Of a stretch of 64,000 nt of DNA, positions 42,407 through 50,446 are shown in pieces. Positions within the stretch are counted from its first letter, which is position 1. Each line of letters opens with the position of its first letter. The notes beneath the pieces are model-generated. The model worked only from the letters and a program-made list of their open reading frames with translations, was not told the DNA's origin and searched no databases. The stretch is taken from positions 120,246 to 184,245 of the forward strand of contig JAVCCK010000007.1 in the NCBI GenBank assembly GCA_030765525.1. The letters run 5' to 3'. A program made the translations under genes and the position numbers. The DNA is from Candidatus Lernaella stagnicola. Its GTDB lineage: Bacteria; Lernaellota; Lernaellaia; Lernaellales; Lernaellaceae.

Positions 42407-42414
42407 GTTATAAT
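42406..42414 (+). promoter_or_regulatory. Extended -10 promoter of the zinc-ribbon gene
   Basis: TGTTATAAT matches the extended -10 consensus (TGnTATAAT) exactly, immediately after the terminator T-run. The start site would be near 42421. Confidence 0.6.
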
Positions 42415-42453
42415 CGCACGGACTTGGAAACGCGGGGGTTCTCAAAGCGAAAT

Positions 42454-43641
42454 ATGAAAGACCATTTGATCACGTGTCCGCTCTGTAACTACGATATTCC
42501 TTTCGATAGCTCGAAGTGTAGTTACTGCGGCGCTCTCCTGGCCCCCGGGCCCTCGCGCAACGTGCCCATTTTGAAGGGCATCGTCTGCTCGAACTGTGGC
42601 TCCCGGAACTACAATTACGACTCCTGCGACAGTTGCGGACATCGCTTCACAAAATCCTGTATCAACTGCGGCGCCGACATCGCGCTGAAGGCCACCGAGT
42701 GCCCCGAATGTGGTTTTGCGGGGCGGCGCGTGGCGGCCGGACAACGGCGTGAGTCCGCCTCCGATGTCGAGCCGCCGCGCTCGACCTTGATGACCTACAG
42801 CATTCCGATCGGCGTGGCCGTGGTGATTGCGTTGGCGGCGATCATCTACGCGATGTGGCCCAGCGCCAAGCCGCCGGGGGCTCCTTCGGAACCCGGGCCG
42901 CGACCGGGGGAGGCGCGCGCCGTGGATACCGACGGCGACGGTTCGCCGGATTACTGGGACGTCTACGGCGAAAACGAGATCGTCGTGGAGCGCCGACACG
43001 ATCAAAACCACGACGGCATCATTGAAAAAGTCGAGTTTTTCGACGCGGAAGGCAATCCGAAATTCGCGCATGTGGACGCTGACGGCGATGGTCAAGCCGA
43101 ACAAATTCATACCTTCACCGCCAAGGGCGTTCTATCGATGGTCTACCATTACGAAGGGTCGACTTTCGACGTGCCGCGGCGGCTGGAGCGTTACAACGCC
43201 GAGGGCAATCTTGTCGAGCGGTGGATCGACCGCAACTCCGACGGCTCCTGGGACAAGTATCAGCGTTACAACGCGCGCGGCAATTTGGTCGTCGAAGGCA
43301 CCGACACGCAGGAGACGGGAATTATCGACCGCTACTTCGTGTTTCGTGGCAACCGGGAAATATTCCAGCGCATGTACGACGGCGAGGGCGACGGCATCAT
43401 CGAAAAAATTGAGACGCTTAACAGCCAGGGTATTCGCATCATCATGGAAGAAGATACCGACGGCAGCGGCCGCATCGACAAGAAAACCTTTTTCCATCTC
43501 ACCGGCAAAACTCGCTGGGTGCAGCTTGATACCAACGGTGACGGCGTGCACGATACTTTCAAGTCATATACGAAAGAGGGACGCCTGGCGCGTACCGGCG
43601 TGGATGTCGACGCAGACGGCAAACCCGATACCTGGAAATGA
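42454..43641 (+). CDS. Zinc-ribbon membrane protein with DxDGDG repeats
   Basis: 395 residues from ATG 42454; a TTG at 42424 is possible but would leave almost no leader after the predicted start site. The N-terminal part has three or four CxxC zinc ribbons (CPLCNYD, CSYCG, CSNCG, CDSCG, CINCG, CPECG; about 8-95). A single membrane helix (about 120-140, IPIGVAVVIALAAIIYAMW) separates it from a long outer part (about 145-395) with repeated calcium-loop-like segments, such as DTDGDGSPDYWD, DQNHDGIIEK, DADGDGQAEQ, DRNSDGSWDK, DTDGSGRIDK, DTNGDGVHDT and DVDADGKPDTWK. No catalytic motif is seen. It heads a three-gene unit with a membrane protein and lpdA. Confidence 0.8.
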   Translation: MKDHLITCPLCNYDIPFDSSKCSYCGALLAPGPSRNVPILKGIVCSNCGSRNYNYDSCDSCGHRFTKSCINCGADIALKATECPECGFAGRRVAAGQRRESASDVEPPRSTLMTYSIPIGVAVVIALAAIIYAMWPSAKPPGAPSEPGPRPGEARAVDTDGDGSPDYWDVYGENEIVVERRHDQNHDGIIEKVEFFDAEGNPKFAHVDADGDGQAEQIHTFTAKGVLSMVYHYEGSTFDVPRRLERYNAEGNLVERWIDRNSDGSWDKYQRYNARGNLVVEGTDTQETGIIDRYFVFRGNREIFQRMYDGEGDGIIEKIETLNSQGIRIIMEEDTDGSGRIDKKTFFHLTGKTRWVQLDTNGDGVHDTFKSYTKEGRLARTGVDVDADGKPDTWK

Positions 43642-44756
43642 GACTCGGCAACGTCCAACCCGAACCGGAACCGCGTCGCGGCCGGAATGCGGCGTTGGTT
43701 GTGGTGTGCCTATACCTCGCGGCGGTCGTGACGGCGAACGTGTGGACGGCGGGGTTCGACTTCCCCCAATTGTCGTCCGCACCGCCGGTGGAAGAGTTAG
43801 CGAACCTGCCGAACCCGAAAGTTCTTCGCCATTCGGTTATCGCCCTGCCCAATGCGATCGTGGCGGTTCCCTATCAGGCTGGCGCCTACGAACTGCACGG
43901 CATCCTGCCGGCGGAGCTTTCGTTACATTACCGGCACACCGGCGAGCCCATCGAAGGCCGGGTCGTCTTCTTTACCGAAGCCGGCCGAAACCGGTGGTCG
44001 CTGATGGCCGAAGGCGCCGCGCGACGCTTCGTCGACGAGGACATGTCGCCAAGCGATTTGATTGACATGCTCCGCCGGGTAGAACGGCCGCGCGCCTGGG
44101 ATCGGTTGTGGCCGTGGCGGCTCGTGAAAATCGTCGGGCGAAGTGAGGCGAGGCGTCTGGTCATCGCGGAGGGCGGCGGGGCCGAGTTGCGGCGGTTGTG
44201 GCGTTGGGAAACGGGCGAGGCGACGGCCGTCGGGCGCGAGTATCCGCTGGGCGGACATACCGGCAGTCGCGTGGTCGTGACCGTGTTCAAGAACGCCCGC
44301 ATCTACGACCTGCAGTTTGCGTTCAATTTCCCCTCAAAGGATAACCAAGCGTTGGTGCGCGCGTGGATCGAGGCCATTGCGCCGGCCGGCGCGAAGCGGC
44401 CGAACAACGAGGTCGGTCTCGTGGAGTGTACGGCGACGCCGGGGGTGGATCCGACGACGGCCGGCGCGCGCTTGTGTCGCGAGTTGTATCTACTCGCCGG
44501 TTGGCTGACGAATCGTTACGATACGCGGATCGCGTCGCGCCTGGTCGATTTCCTAGAAGAGCATGACGATCGCGAGGGGCTGCGGGCGGTTACGCGGCAG
44601 GTCAAGCTCCGCCAGGCCGAGGACGCGGCGGCGCGGCGCTTGCTGGAGCGCATTGAGCATTTGTTGGCGCAGCCGGTCGTTGTCGCCGGCAGCGACGAAG
44701 AGCCGGCGGAACCGGAAAACGGCGACGAGCCGAAAGGGAGCGAAGACGATGAGTGA
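43638..44756 (+). CDS. Hypothetical membrane-anchored protein
   Basis: 372 residues. A basic N-terminus and one membrane helix (about 18-37, ALVVVCLYLAAVVTANVWTAG) anchor a soluble domain of unknown fold. No cysteines, zinc motifs or enzyme signatures stand out; the middle is Arg-rich and the last 20 residues are acidic (EEPAEPENGDEPKGSEDDE). It overlaps the zinc-ribbon gene stop by four bases (ATGA) and the lpdA start by eight, so its product is probably needed with the zinc-ribbon protein. Confidence 0.6.
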   Translation: MRLGNVQPEPEPRRGRNAALVVVCLYLAAVVTANVWTAGFDFPQLSSAPPVEELANLPNPKVLRHSVIALPNAIVAVPYQAGAYELHGILPAELSLHYRHTGEPIEGRVVFFTEAGRNRWSLMAEGAARRFVDEDMSPSDLIDMLRRVERPRAWDRLWPWRLVKIVGRSEARRLVIAEGGGAELRRLWRWETGEATAVGREYPLGGHTGSRVVVTVFKNARIYDLQFAFNFPSKDNQALVRAWIEAIAPAGAKRPNNEVGLVECTATPGVDPTTAGARLCRELYLLAGWLTNRYDTRIASRLVDFLEEHDDREGLRAVTRQVKLRQAEDAAARRLLERIEHLLAQPVVVAGSDEEPAEPENGDEPKGSEDDE

Positions 44757-46149
44757 CGGTTACGACGTGGTGGTGATCGGCGGCGGACCGGGCGGCTATG
44801 TCGCGGCGATTCGCGCGGGTCAATTCGGTCTGCGCACCGCCCTCGTGGAAAAAAATGCGGTCGGCGGCGTGTGCCTCAACGAGGGCTGCATTCCAAGCAA
44901 GGCCTTGATTCACGCCGCGGAAAGCTATCACTCGCTGGCCGGCATGAAGAGCTTCGGCGTCGGCGTCGGCGAGGCATCGCTGGACTGGGCCAAGACCGTG
45001 GCGTGGAAGGATCGCATCGTCAAGCGGCTGACCACCGGGGTCAAAACGCTTTTGCAGGCGGCAAACGTCGATCTCGTGCCCGGCGTCGCACGCTTCATCG
45101 ACGCCAACACCATTGAAGTCGGCGGCGAGACGTCGCAACGCTTAACGACGAGGCACACGATCCTGGCCACCGGCAGCGTGCCGATCGAAGTGCCGAGCTT
45201 ACGCTTCGACGGCGAGACGGTCATCTCGAGTCGCGAACTGCTCGCGCTGACCGAAGTGCCGCGGCGGTTGATCGTCGTGGGCGGCGGCTACATCGGCATG
45301 GAACTCGGCACCGTCATGGCGATGGCCGGCAGCGAAGTGACGATCGTGGAACTGCTCGACGACTTGCTCGCCGGGCAGCCGCGCGACGCGGTGCAGGTCG
45401 TCGAACGCAATCTGCGCCGATTGAAAATCAAAGCGATGACCGGCACGAAGGCCGACAAGCTCGAAATCGTCGACGGCGTGGCGAAACTAACCGTGGTCGA
45501 CAAAGACGGCGCGACCCAAGAACTGACGGCGGAAAAAGTGTTGGTCACCGTGGGCCGCCGACCCTACGACGGCGGCGTCGGCCTGGACGTCGTCGGCCTG
45601 GAACGGGACGAAAAAGGGTTTCTGCCGGTCGACGCGCAACGGCGTACGGCGCACCCGGCGATTTATGCCATTGGCGATCTCGTGCCGGGCCCGATGCTGG
45701 CGCACAAGGCGTCGGCGGAGGCGGTTGTGGCCGCGGCGGCCATCGCGGGCAAGGAGGCGCGTTTCACGGCGCGGGCGGTGCCGGGAGTCGTGTTTACGTA
45801 TCCCGAAATCGCCACGGTTGGGCTGAGCGAGGCGGCGGCTCAGGCGCGGGGTATCGAGGCCGAGGCGGCGTCGTTTCCTTACCAGGCGTTGGGGCGCGCG
45901 CTCACCATGGGCACCTCGGACGGCTACTTCAAGTGGATTTACCGCACCGCCGACAAGGTCGTTTTGGGCGCGGAGATTTGCGGCCGCGAAGCGTCGAATT
46001 TGATCGCCGAGGCGGGCCTGGTGGTCGAGCGGGAGTTGACGCTGGAAGATGTCGCCCACACGATTCACGCCCACCCGACCTTGGCCGAAGGATTGCATGA
46101 AGCGGCGGAACTGGGCTTGGGTTGGCCGGTGCACGTACCGAAGAAATAG
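44749..46149 (+). CDS. lpdA: Dihydrolipoyl dehydrogenase
   Basis: 466 residues from ATG 44749 behind AAAGGGAG. E3 component that reoxidises lipoyl groups of 2-oxoacid dehydrogenase or glycine-cleavage complexes. FAD motif VVIGGGPGGYVAAIRAGQ (about 7-24), redox disulfide GGVCLNEGCIPSKALIH (Cys about 41 and 46), NAD motif VVGGGYIGMELG (about 178), and the C-terminal HAHPTLAEGLHEAA with the catalytic His-Glu pair are all there. No E1, E2 or gcv genes are next to it, so its complex lies elsewhere. A hairpin follows the stop. Confidence 0.93.
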   Translation: MSDGYDVVVIGGGPGGYVAAIRAGQFGLRTALVEKNAVGGVCLNEGCIPSKALIHAAESYHSLAGMKSFGVGVGEASLDWAKTVAWKDRIVKRLTTGVKTLLQAANVDLVPGVARFIDANTIEVGGETSQRLTTRHTILATGSVPIEVPSLRFDGETVISSRELLALTEVPRRLIVVGGGYIGMELGTVMAMAGSEVTIVELLDDLLAGQPRDAVQVVERNLRRLKIKAMTGTKADKLEIVDGVAKLTVVDKDGATQELTAEKVLVTVGRRPYDGGVGLDVVGLERDEKGFLPVDAQRRTAHPAIYAIGDLVPGPMLAHKASAEAVVAAAAIAGKEARFTARAVPGVVFTYPEIATVGLSEAAAQARGIEAEAASFPYQALGRALTMGTSDGYFKWIYRTADKVVLGAEICGREASNLIAEAGLVVERELTLEDVAHTIHAHPTLAEGLHEAAELGLGWPVHVPKK

Positions 46150-46171
46150 CGAACCGTTTCCCCGAAAGAAA

Positions 46172-46195
46172 AAGGGCGCCGATCAAGGCGCCCTT
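46172..46195 (-). terminator. Convergent terminator between lpdA and the Ig-like lipoprotein gene
   Basis: AAGGGCGCC-(GATCAA)-GGCGCCCTT, nine perfect pairs. On the minus strand CCCTTTTTCTTTC follows, a good T-run for the Ig-like lipoprotein gene. On the plus strand only a short TTCGTG follows, so it serves mainly the minus strand. Confidence 0.8.
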
Positions 46196-46218
46196 CGTGT
46201 ATCCGAGCAAGCGGCGGG

Positions 46219-48984
46219 CTAGAACGTGTTCCACCACGAGAGCGGGTTGCGGCTCACGCCGCGCATCTCGAGGTCGGTCGGCAGCGGGATCGGGATATTG
46301 ATGCCGATCAGCGGGATCTTCAAGTTCATCGTGATCGTCGTGCGGCCGTCGAGTTCGACGACCATTAAGCCGTCGGGGGAGAACGATAATTCGCCCACCG
46401 CGTTGAGCGTTGTGACGCGGTCGAGGGCCGCGTTGAAGTAGTCGTTATCGACGCTGATGTCCGCATTCATGACGGCGTTCATTTCGGTGCGCCGTTCCGG
46501 TGATTCCATCGCCGGGGCAAAGCTCGGTTGCGGTATGTCGATGAAAACGCGGCCGAGCGGATCGAATAGACTGTCCTTGGCAAGCTGCGCGATTTCGTCG
46601 TCACCAAGCGAGGGCAAGAGGCCGCCGAGATCGATCTGGGTGTTCGTCGAGATCAGCGAAATGCCCTGGCTCAACTCAATGTCCAGGAAGGGCTTACCCA
46701 CGGCGTTGTAATCCAGCCCCTTGACGTAGGCCATCAAGTAGCCGGCCGCGTACGTGGGCTCGGGTACCAAGAAATTGCGGACCTTGAAAAAGTTCGCCGG
46801 CGGGTTCGGAATCGTCTCGCCATTGTCGATGAACCCGGATCCGTCGACATCGGCGACCGGGGAGAGCATGAGGCGCAGCGGCACCCAGTTGTTCGCCGCC
46901 GCGGCCGTAAAATCGACGGTCCACTGCTCATTGCCGTCGCCGGGTTCGATATGGTCGCGACCCACGTCGAGTCGAACGCCCGCGTAATTCGTGATGTCCG
47001 AAGTCAACACGAGGCGATACGGCGTGCCCGGCGCGAGCGGTTCGTTGGGATAAAACGCTACGCGCTGGAAGAAGTGTACGATCGTTCCCGGAACGTCGCG
47101 GCCGGTGTACAAGTCGATGACGCGAAACGTGTCGCCTAGTACGATCGTGTCGGCGTCCATGACTTGGCTGAACCAAACTTCGATCGGAAAGTGCCCCGGA
47201 AAGAGGGCGGGCGTGGTGCCGCGGCCGGGATTGCTCGTGCCGACAATCGGCGGTTCGCTGCTCCATTCGATCGCGCCGGTCGTGAATTTGCGTACGGTCT
47301 CGACCGCTGTTTCGTTGCCCAAAATATCGGCCAACCCGACACCCACGACGATCTCGTAGGTCGTGTAGGGCTCCAGCGGCTCGCGCGGCACTAAAAGGAG
47401 TTTGGGTCCGTTGTTGAGCAGGTCGTTCGCCACTTCCGGCCCGTCTTTGATGCGAAGCGTGACCTCGGCCGTCGAACTCGGCACGCTCACCGGTTCGTCG
47501 AACACCATTTGAATCGCTGTACCCAGACGCACGCGGCGCTCGCCCTGGCGTGGGTAGGTCATCCGCAATTCCGGCGGGCGGTTGTCGGGGCTATCGGGCA
47601 GCAGCGTTTCGACGTCCTTCATCACCAGGCTCATTGTCGTCCGAATGCGTTCGCCGAGAATAAAGAATTCGGCGAATCCCGCCACTTCGAGAACCAGGTG
47701 ATTGGCGCCGGGATCGACGCTCGCCGTGCCGTACAGTCTCGTACCGAGGATGATTTGCGACATGATCATCCCCGCGGCCGTGTCCGCCGGAGAAATCGCG
47801 GCGTCGAGAGTCAAGGAAACCGCCGCGGGGCTTTTCCCGATCGGTGTGTCGGCGTCCGCGCGGTGCAGCAGGCCGACGGCGTCGGTCAGCACGTGAATCA
47901 CGATCTCGCCGGTGTCGAGGCCGGTCGGAATCGCGCCGCCAAGCTGCGATTCGATGGACGTTGCGTACAGGCGCTGCCCCTTGCGAATAAGGATGGGAAT
48001 CGCCTCGGGCGTGAGGCCCGGGTCACCCAGCGACGTGCGAAGCTGGCCGCTTATGTAGGTACGCGTCGGACCGAGCAACAGGCTGTCGACCAGCATGGAA
48101 TTGGCGTCGTCGCCGGTGAAGGCATGTCGCGGCAACGCGTCGGGAGATATCTCCGCCACACAACTGCTGCGCGCGCCGAGGGTCGGGCAATTTTCGACAT
48201 TGAGGGTCTTGCGCTCGCCGCTGCTGCGCACATCGAAGTCGAACACGCGGCGCGTCGGAAGCGACTCACCGCCCACGTCCTGGATGCCGGTGGTCAGGGT
48301 CATCCTGTAGCGGCCGGGCGTCAGGTCTTCGTCGGGGTCGAACACCATTTGCGTGGCTCGGACGAAAATGGCGCCGTCCACCGCGTTACCTTCGCTATCG
48401 GCGAATAGGAAAGTTTCCTTGTTGAGGATCGTGCGCCGGTCGACCGGCTCGGAGAAATAAACGCGGAAGGTGTGGAAATCGAACACCGACGTGCTGGACG
48501 GATCGGGTAGCACCGTTTCCACCGCGAGGGGGCGTCCGGCCAGCGGGCGGTCGCCGAGGGTGCTGAAGAAGAACTCGAAACCGTTTTCGGGCAGCTCCGC
48601 CGGAGTGTCGTCCATGGACCGGACATCCCCGAAAATGCGCATGTGATAATGCGCATGCGGGTCAAAGGGCTGGATGGGCGTGATGATCATATTGCCGTCA
48701 TCGACAAAGACATCCACCGGCAACCGCCCGGCGGCGCCGCCGGAATCGGTTCGCCGCAGGTCCACGAATTCGGCCCCGGTTGCTTGATTCAGATTCCGAT
48801 TGAAGTGAACGATGATCGATCCCGTAATCGGGAACTCGGCGGTATCGCTCGGCGGATAGGTATAGGTAATCCCGAAGCCGACTTCGGTTTCCGGCGCGTA
48901 CGCCGGGGCGACGAAGTCACCCTCGCATGCCGTGACCAACAGGAGGAAGGCCAGAAGGGCCGGCAGTTTGAAACGTCGCATCAT
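46219..48984 (-). CDS. Large lipoprotein with SbsA-type Ig-like domains
   Basis: 921 residues. The signal ends in lipobox LVTAC (Cys about 20). At least three Big_5/SbsA Ig-like domains follow; their characteristic strands are FPITGSIIVHFNRNLN (about 52), FHTFRVYFSEPVD (about 170), RLGTAIQMVFDEPV (about 480) and FPIEVWFSQVMDADT (about 605), each followed by a region such as PYTTYEIVVGVGLADILGNE or PGTPYRLVLTSDITNYAG. Such domains form stalks on cell-surface proteins. The C-terminal 150 residues (LDIELSQGISLISTNTQ) do not match. It lies 18 bases downstream of a FadL-like gene and ends at a terminator. Confidence 0.8.
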   Translation of the reverse strand: MMRRFKLPALLAFLLLVTACEGDFVAPAYAPETEVGFGITYTYPPSDTAEFPITGSIIVHFNRNLNQATGAEFVDLRRTDSGGAAGRLPVDVFVDDGNMIITPIQPFDPHAHYHMRIFGDVRSMDDTPAELPENGFEFFFSTLGDRPLAGRPLAVETVLPDPSSTSVFDFHTFRVYFSEPVDRRTILNKETFLFADSEGNAVDGAIFVRATQMVFDPDEDLTPGRYRMTLTTGIQDVGGESLPTRRVFDFDVRSSGERKTLNVENCPTLGARSSCVAEISPDALPRHAFTGDDANSMLVDSLLLGPTRTYISGQLRTSLGDPGLTPEAIPILIRKGQRLYATSIESQLGGAIPTGLDTGEIVIHVLTDAVGLLHRADADTPIGKSPAAVSLTLDAAISPADTAAGMIMSQIILGTRLYGTASVDPGANHLVLEVAGFAEFFILGERIRTTMSLVMKDVETLLPDSPDNRPPELRMTYPRQGERRVRLGTAIQMVFDEPVSVPSSTAEVTLRIKDGPEVANDLLNNGPKLLLVPREPLEPYTTYEIVVGVGLADILGNETAVETVRKFTTGAIEWSSEPPIVGTSNPGRGTTPALFPGHFPIEVWFSQVMDADTIVLGDTFRVIDLYTGRDVPGTIVHFFQRVAFYPNEPLAPGTPYRLVLTSDITNYAGVRLDVGRDHIEPGDGNEQWTVDFTAAAANNWVPLRLMLSPVADVDGSGFIDNGETIPNPPANFFKVRNFLVPEPTYAAGYLMAYVKGLDYNAVGKPFLDIELSQGISLISTNTQIDLGGLLPSLGDDEIAQLAKDSLFDPLGRVFIDIPQPSFAPAMESPERRTEMNAVMNADISVDNDYFNAALDRVTTLNAVGELSFSPDGLMVVELDGRTTITMNLKIPLIGINIPIPLPTDLEMRGVSRNPLSWWNTF

Positions 48985-49002
48985 GACTGCTTCCTTTCGA
49001 CC

Positions 49003-50259
49003 CTAGTAGCGCACCGTCAACGTGGCGGCCATCCCATTTAGGAAGCCGGAACTTTCGTATTTCTGGCCCTCGGTTTCGAACTCGCGATCCATCAAATATT
49101 CGAAAAAGTAGGCCGCGTCGAAACTGACCGGATACGTCAACAGGGGAGGGTTCTGCCAATTGTAACCCAGTCCGGCGGTGGCGATGTGTTTGTCGTTATC
49201 GAGCATCATATTGAAGTCGCTGCCGCCGTCGACAACCGGCGAGGGTTGGAAGGAATAGCCGGCGCGCGTGAAGAAGTGGTTGTAAGCCTCGAACTCCAGC
49301 CCGAGGTGGGGCACGAAGATATCCTTCATTTCCAGGTCCACGTTGTCGCGCGGCAGATCGTCCATATCAATCAGGTCGGTGAAGTCGGCCCAATTGTGCC
49401 AAACCACATCGGCGGAGATATTCATCCAATCCGTCGGACGCCAATACGTGCCCAGGCCGACGCGATGCGGAATGTAGTTGTCCTTGAAGTAGAGTTTCAT
49501 CGGCAGTTCGGCGAGTTCGTTTTTACCGACTTCCGCCGCGGCCTTGACCTCGATGGGTTGGAATTGTCCCCAGGTGCGGCCGTGCCAGGTCAGGGCGATA
49601 TCCACCATGTCGAGGTGAAACAACACCGAGGTGATCGGCGCGAAGACCACGTCGCTATCCAAGGTTGTGCCTTCTTCGGAGGTTTTGCCGGCGAGGTCGG
49701 TTTTCATCTCGAAAGTGGAGATGCCGTGAAGAGTCGTCACGACGCCGCCGCCGAGGAAAAGCCAATCGGTGACGCCGAAGCCCACCGTGAAGTTGAGCGT
49801 AAAGCCGTGGGGGCCGTAGAAATAATAGTAGCCGTCGGAGTTCTGCACGTCGTAGAAGCGAATGAACGCCGCTCCGTTATCGTCAAGCGAGACGTTCAGA
49901 CCCACGGCAATGTCACGCCGGGACTTGAGCAGTTCATTGAGCTTCGTCACCCAGTTGAACTGCAACACCCGATTGGATTGGTCGAACGCGAAGGTGTCAC
50001 CTTTAGGGCCGCCCTGGAACTCGGGCTGCGCGTAGAGATAGGTGAACGCCATTTCCGACGTGGGAATACGCGCCATCGCGGCCGGATTGAAATAGGCCGT
50101 CGAGACGTCGTTCTCCAGCGCGGTGTAGGCCATCCCCATCGAAATGCCGCGCGCGCCGAAGCCGTAGGCGAAGGGTGCTCCGCCGACTCCGGCCCAGGCG
50201 CCGGGTGAGAGTGCGAAAACCGCAACCAATAAACAACACCAAAAGACGATTCGCTTCAC
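49003..50259 (-). CDS. OmpP1/FadL family outer-membrane protein (second copy)
   Basis: 418 residues. Signal peptide ending GAWA, then the FadL start GVGGAPFAYGFGARGISMGMAYTAL and NPAAMA (about 57-62). Barrel strands with aromatic girdles follow, but the final residue is Tyr (ATLTVRY) rather than Phe. Shorter than the first copy (490) and only distantly similar. It is the first gene of a unit with the large Ig-like lipoprotein, so that lipoprotein may work with it in uptake of a hydrophobic substrate. A TTGACA (complement of 50402-50407) lies upstream, but its -10 is poor. Confidence 0.8.
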   Translation of the reverse strand: MKRIVFWCCLLVAVFALSPGAWAGVGGAPFAYGFGARGISMGMAYTALENDVSTAYFNPAAMARIPTSEMAFTYLYAQPEFQGGPKGDTFAFDQSNRVLQFNWVTKLNELLKSRRDIAVGLNVSLDDNGAAFIRFYDVQNSDGYYYFYGPHGFTLNFTVGFGVTDWLFLGGGVVTTLHGISTFEMKTDLAGKTSEEGTTLDSDVVFAPITSVLFHLDMVDIALTWHGRTWGQFQPIEVKAAAEVGKNELAELPMKLYFKDNYIPHRVGLGTYWRPTDWMNISADVVWHNWADFTDLIDMDDLPRDNVDLEMKDIFVPHLGLEFEAYNHFFTRAGYSFQPSPVVDGGSDFNMMLDNDKHIATAGLGYNWQNPPLLTYPVSFDAAYFFEYLMDREFETEGQKYESSGFLNGMAATLTVRY

Positions 50260-50446
50260 GGAATCCTCCTCGCGAGCCGAAGGCGCACTTCGTGCGGGTA
50301 GAACAAAGCCAAGCCGACAACTAGATCTTCAATCATGGATTTGATGGCTCAAGCCGCTACGTGAATGAAACGCACCATTCTTAACACGACGCTCTCGAAG
50401 CTGTCAACGAAAGGACCTCTTGTCGCAATTACGCGAATCCGCCCCA

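Noticed and set aside
46172..46195. Terminator for lpdA on the plus strand
   Set aside because: The hairpin is strong but only TTCGTG follows on the plus strand, so I assign it to the minus strand mainly.
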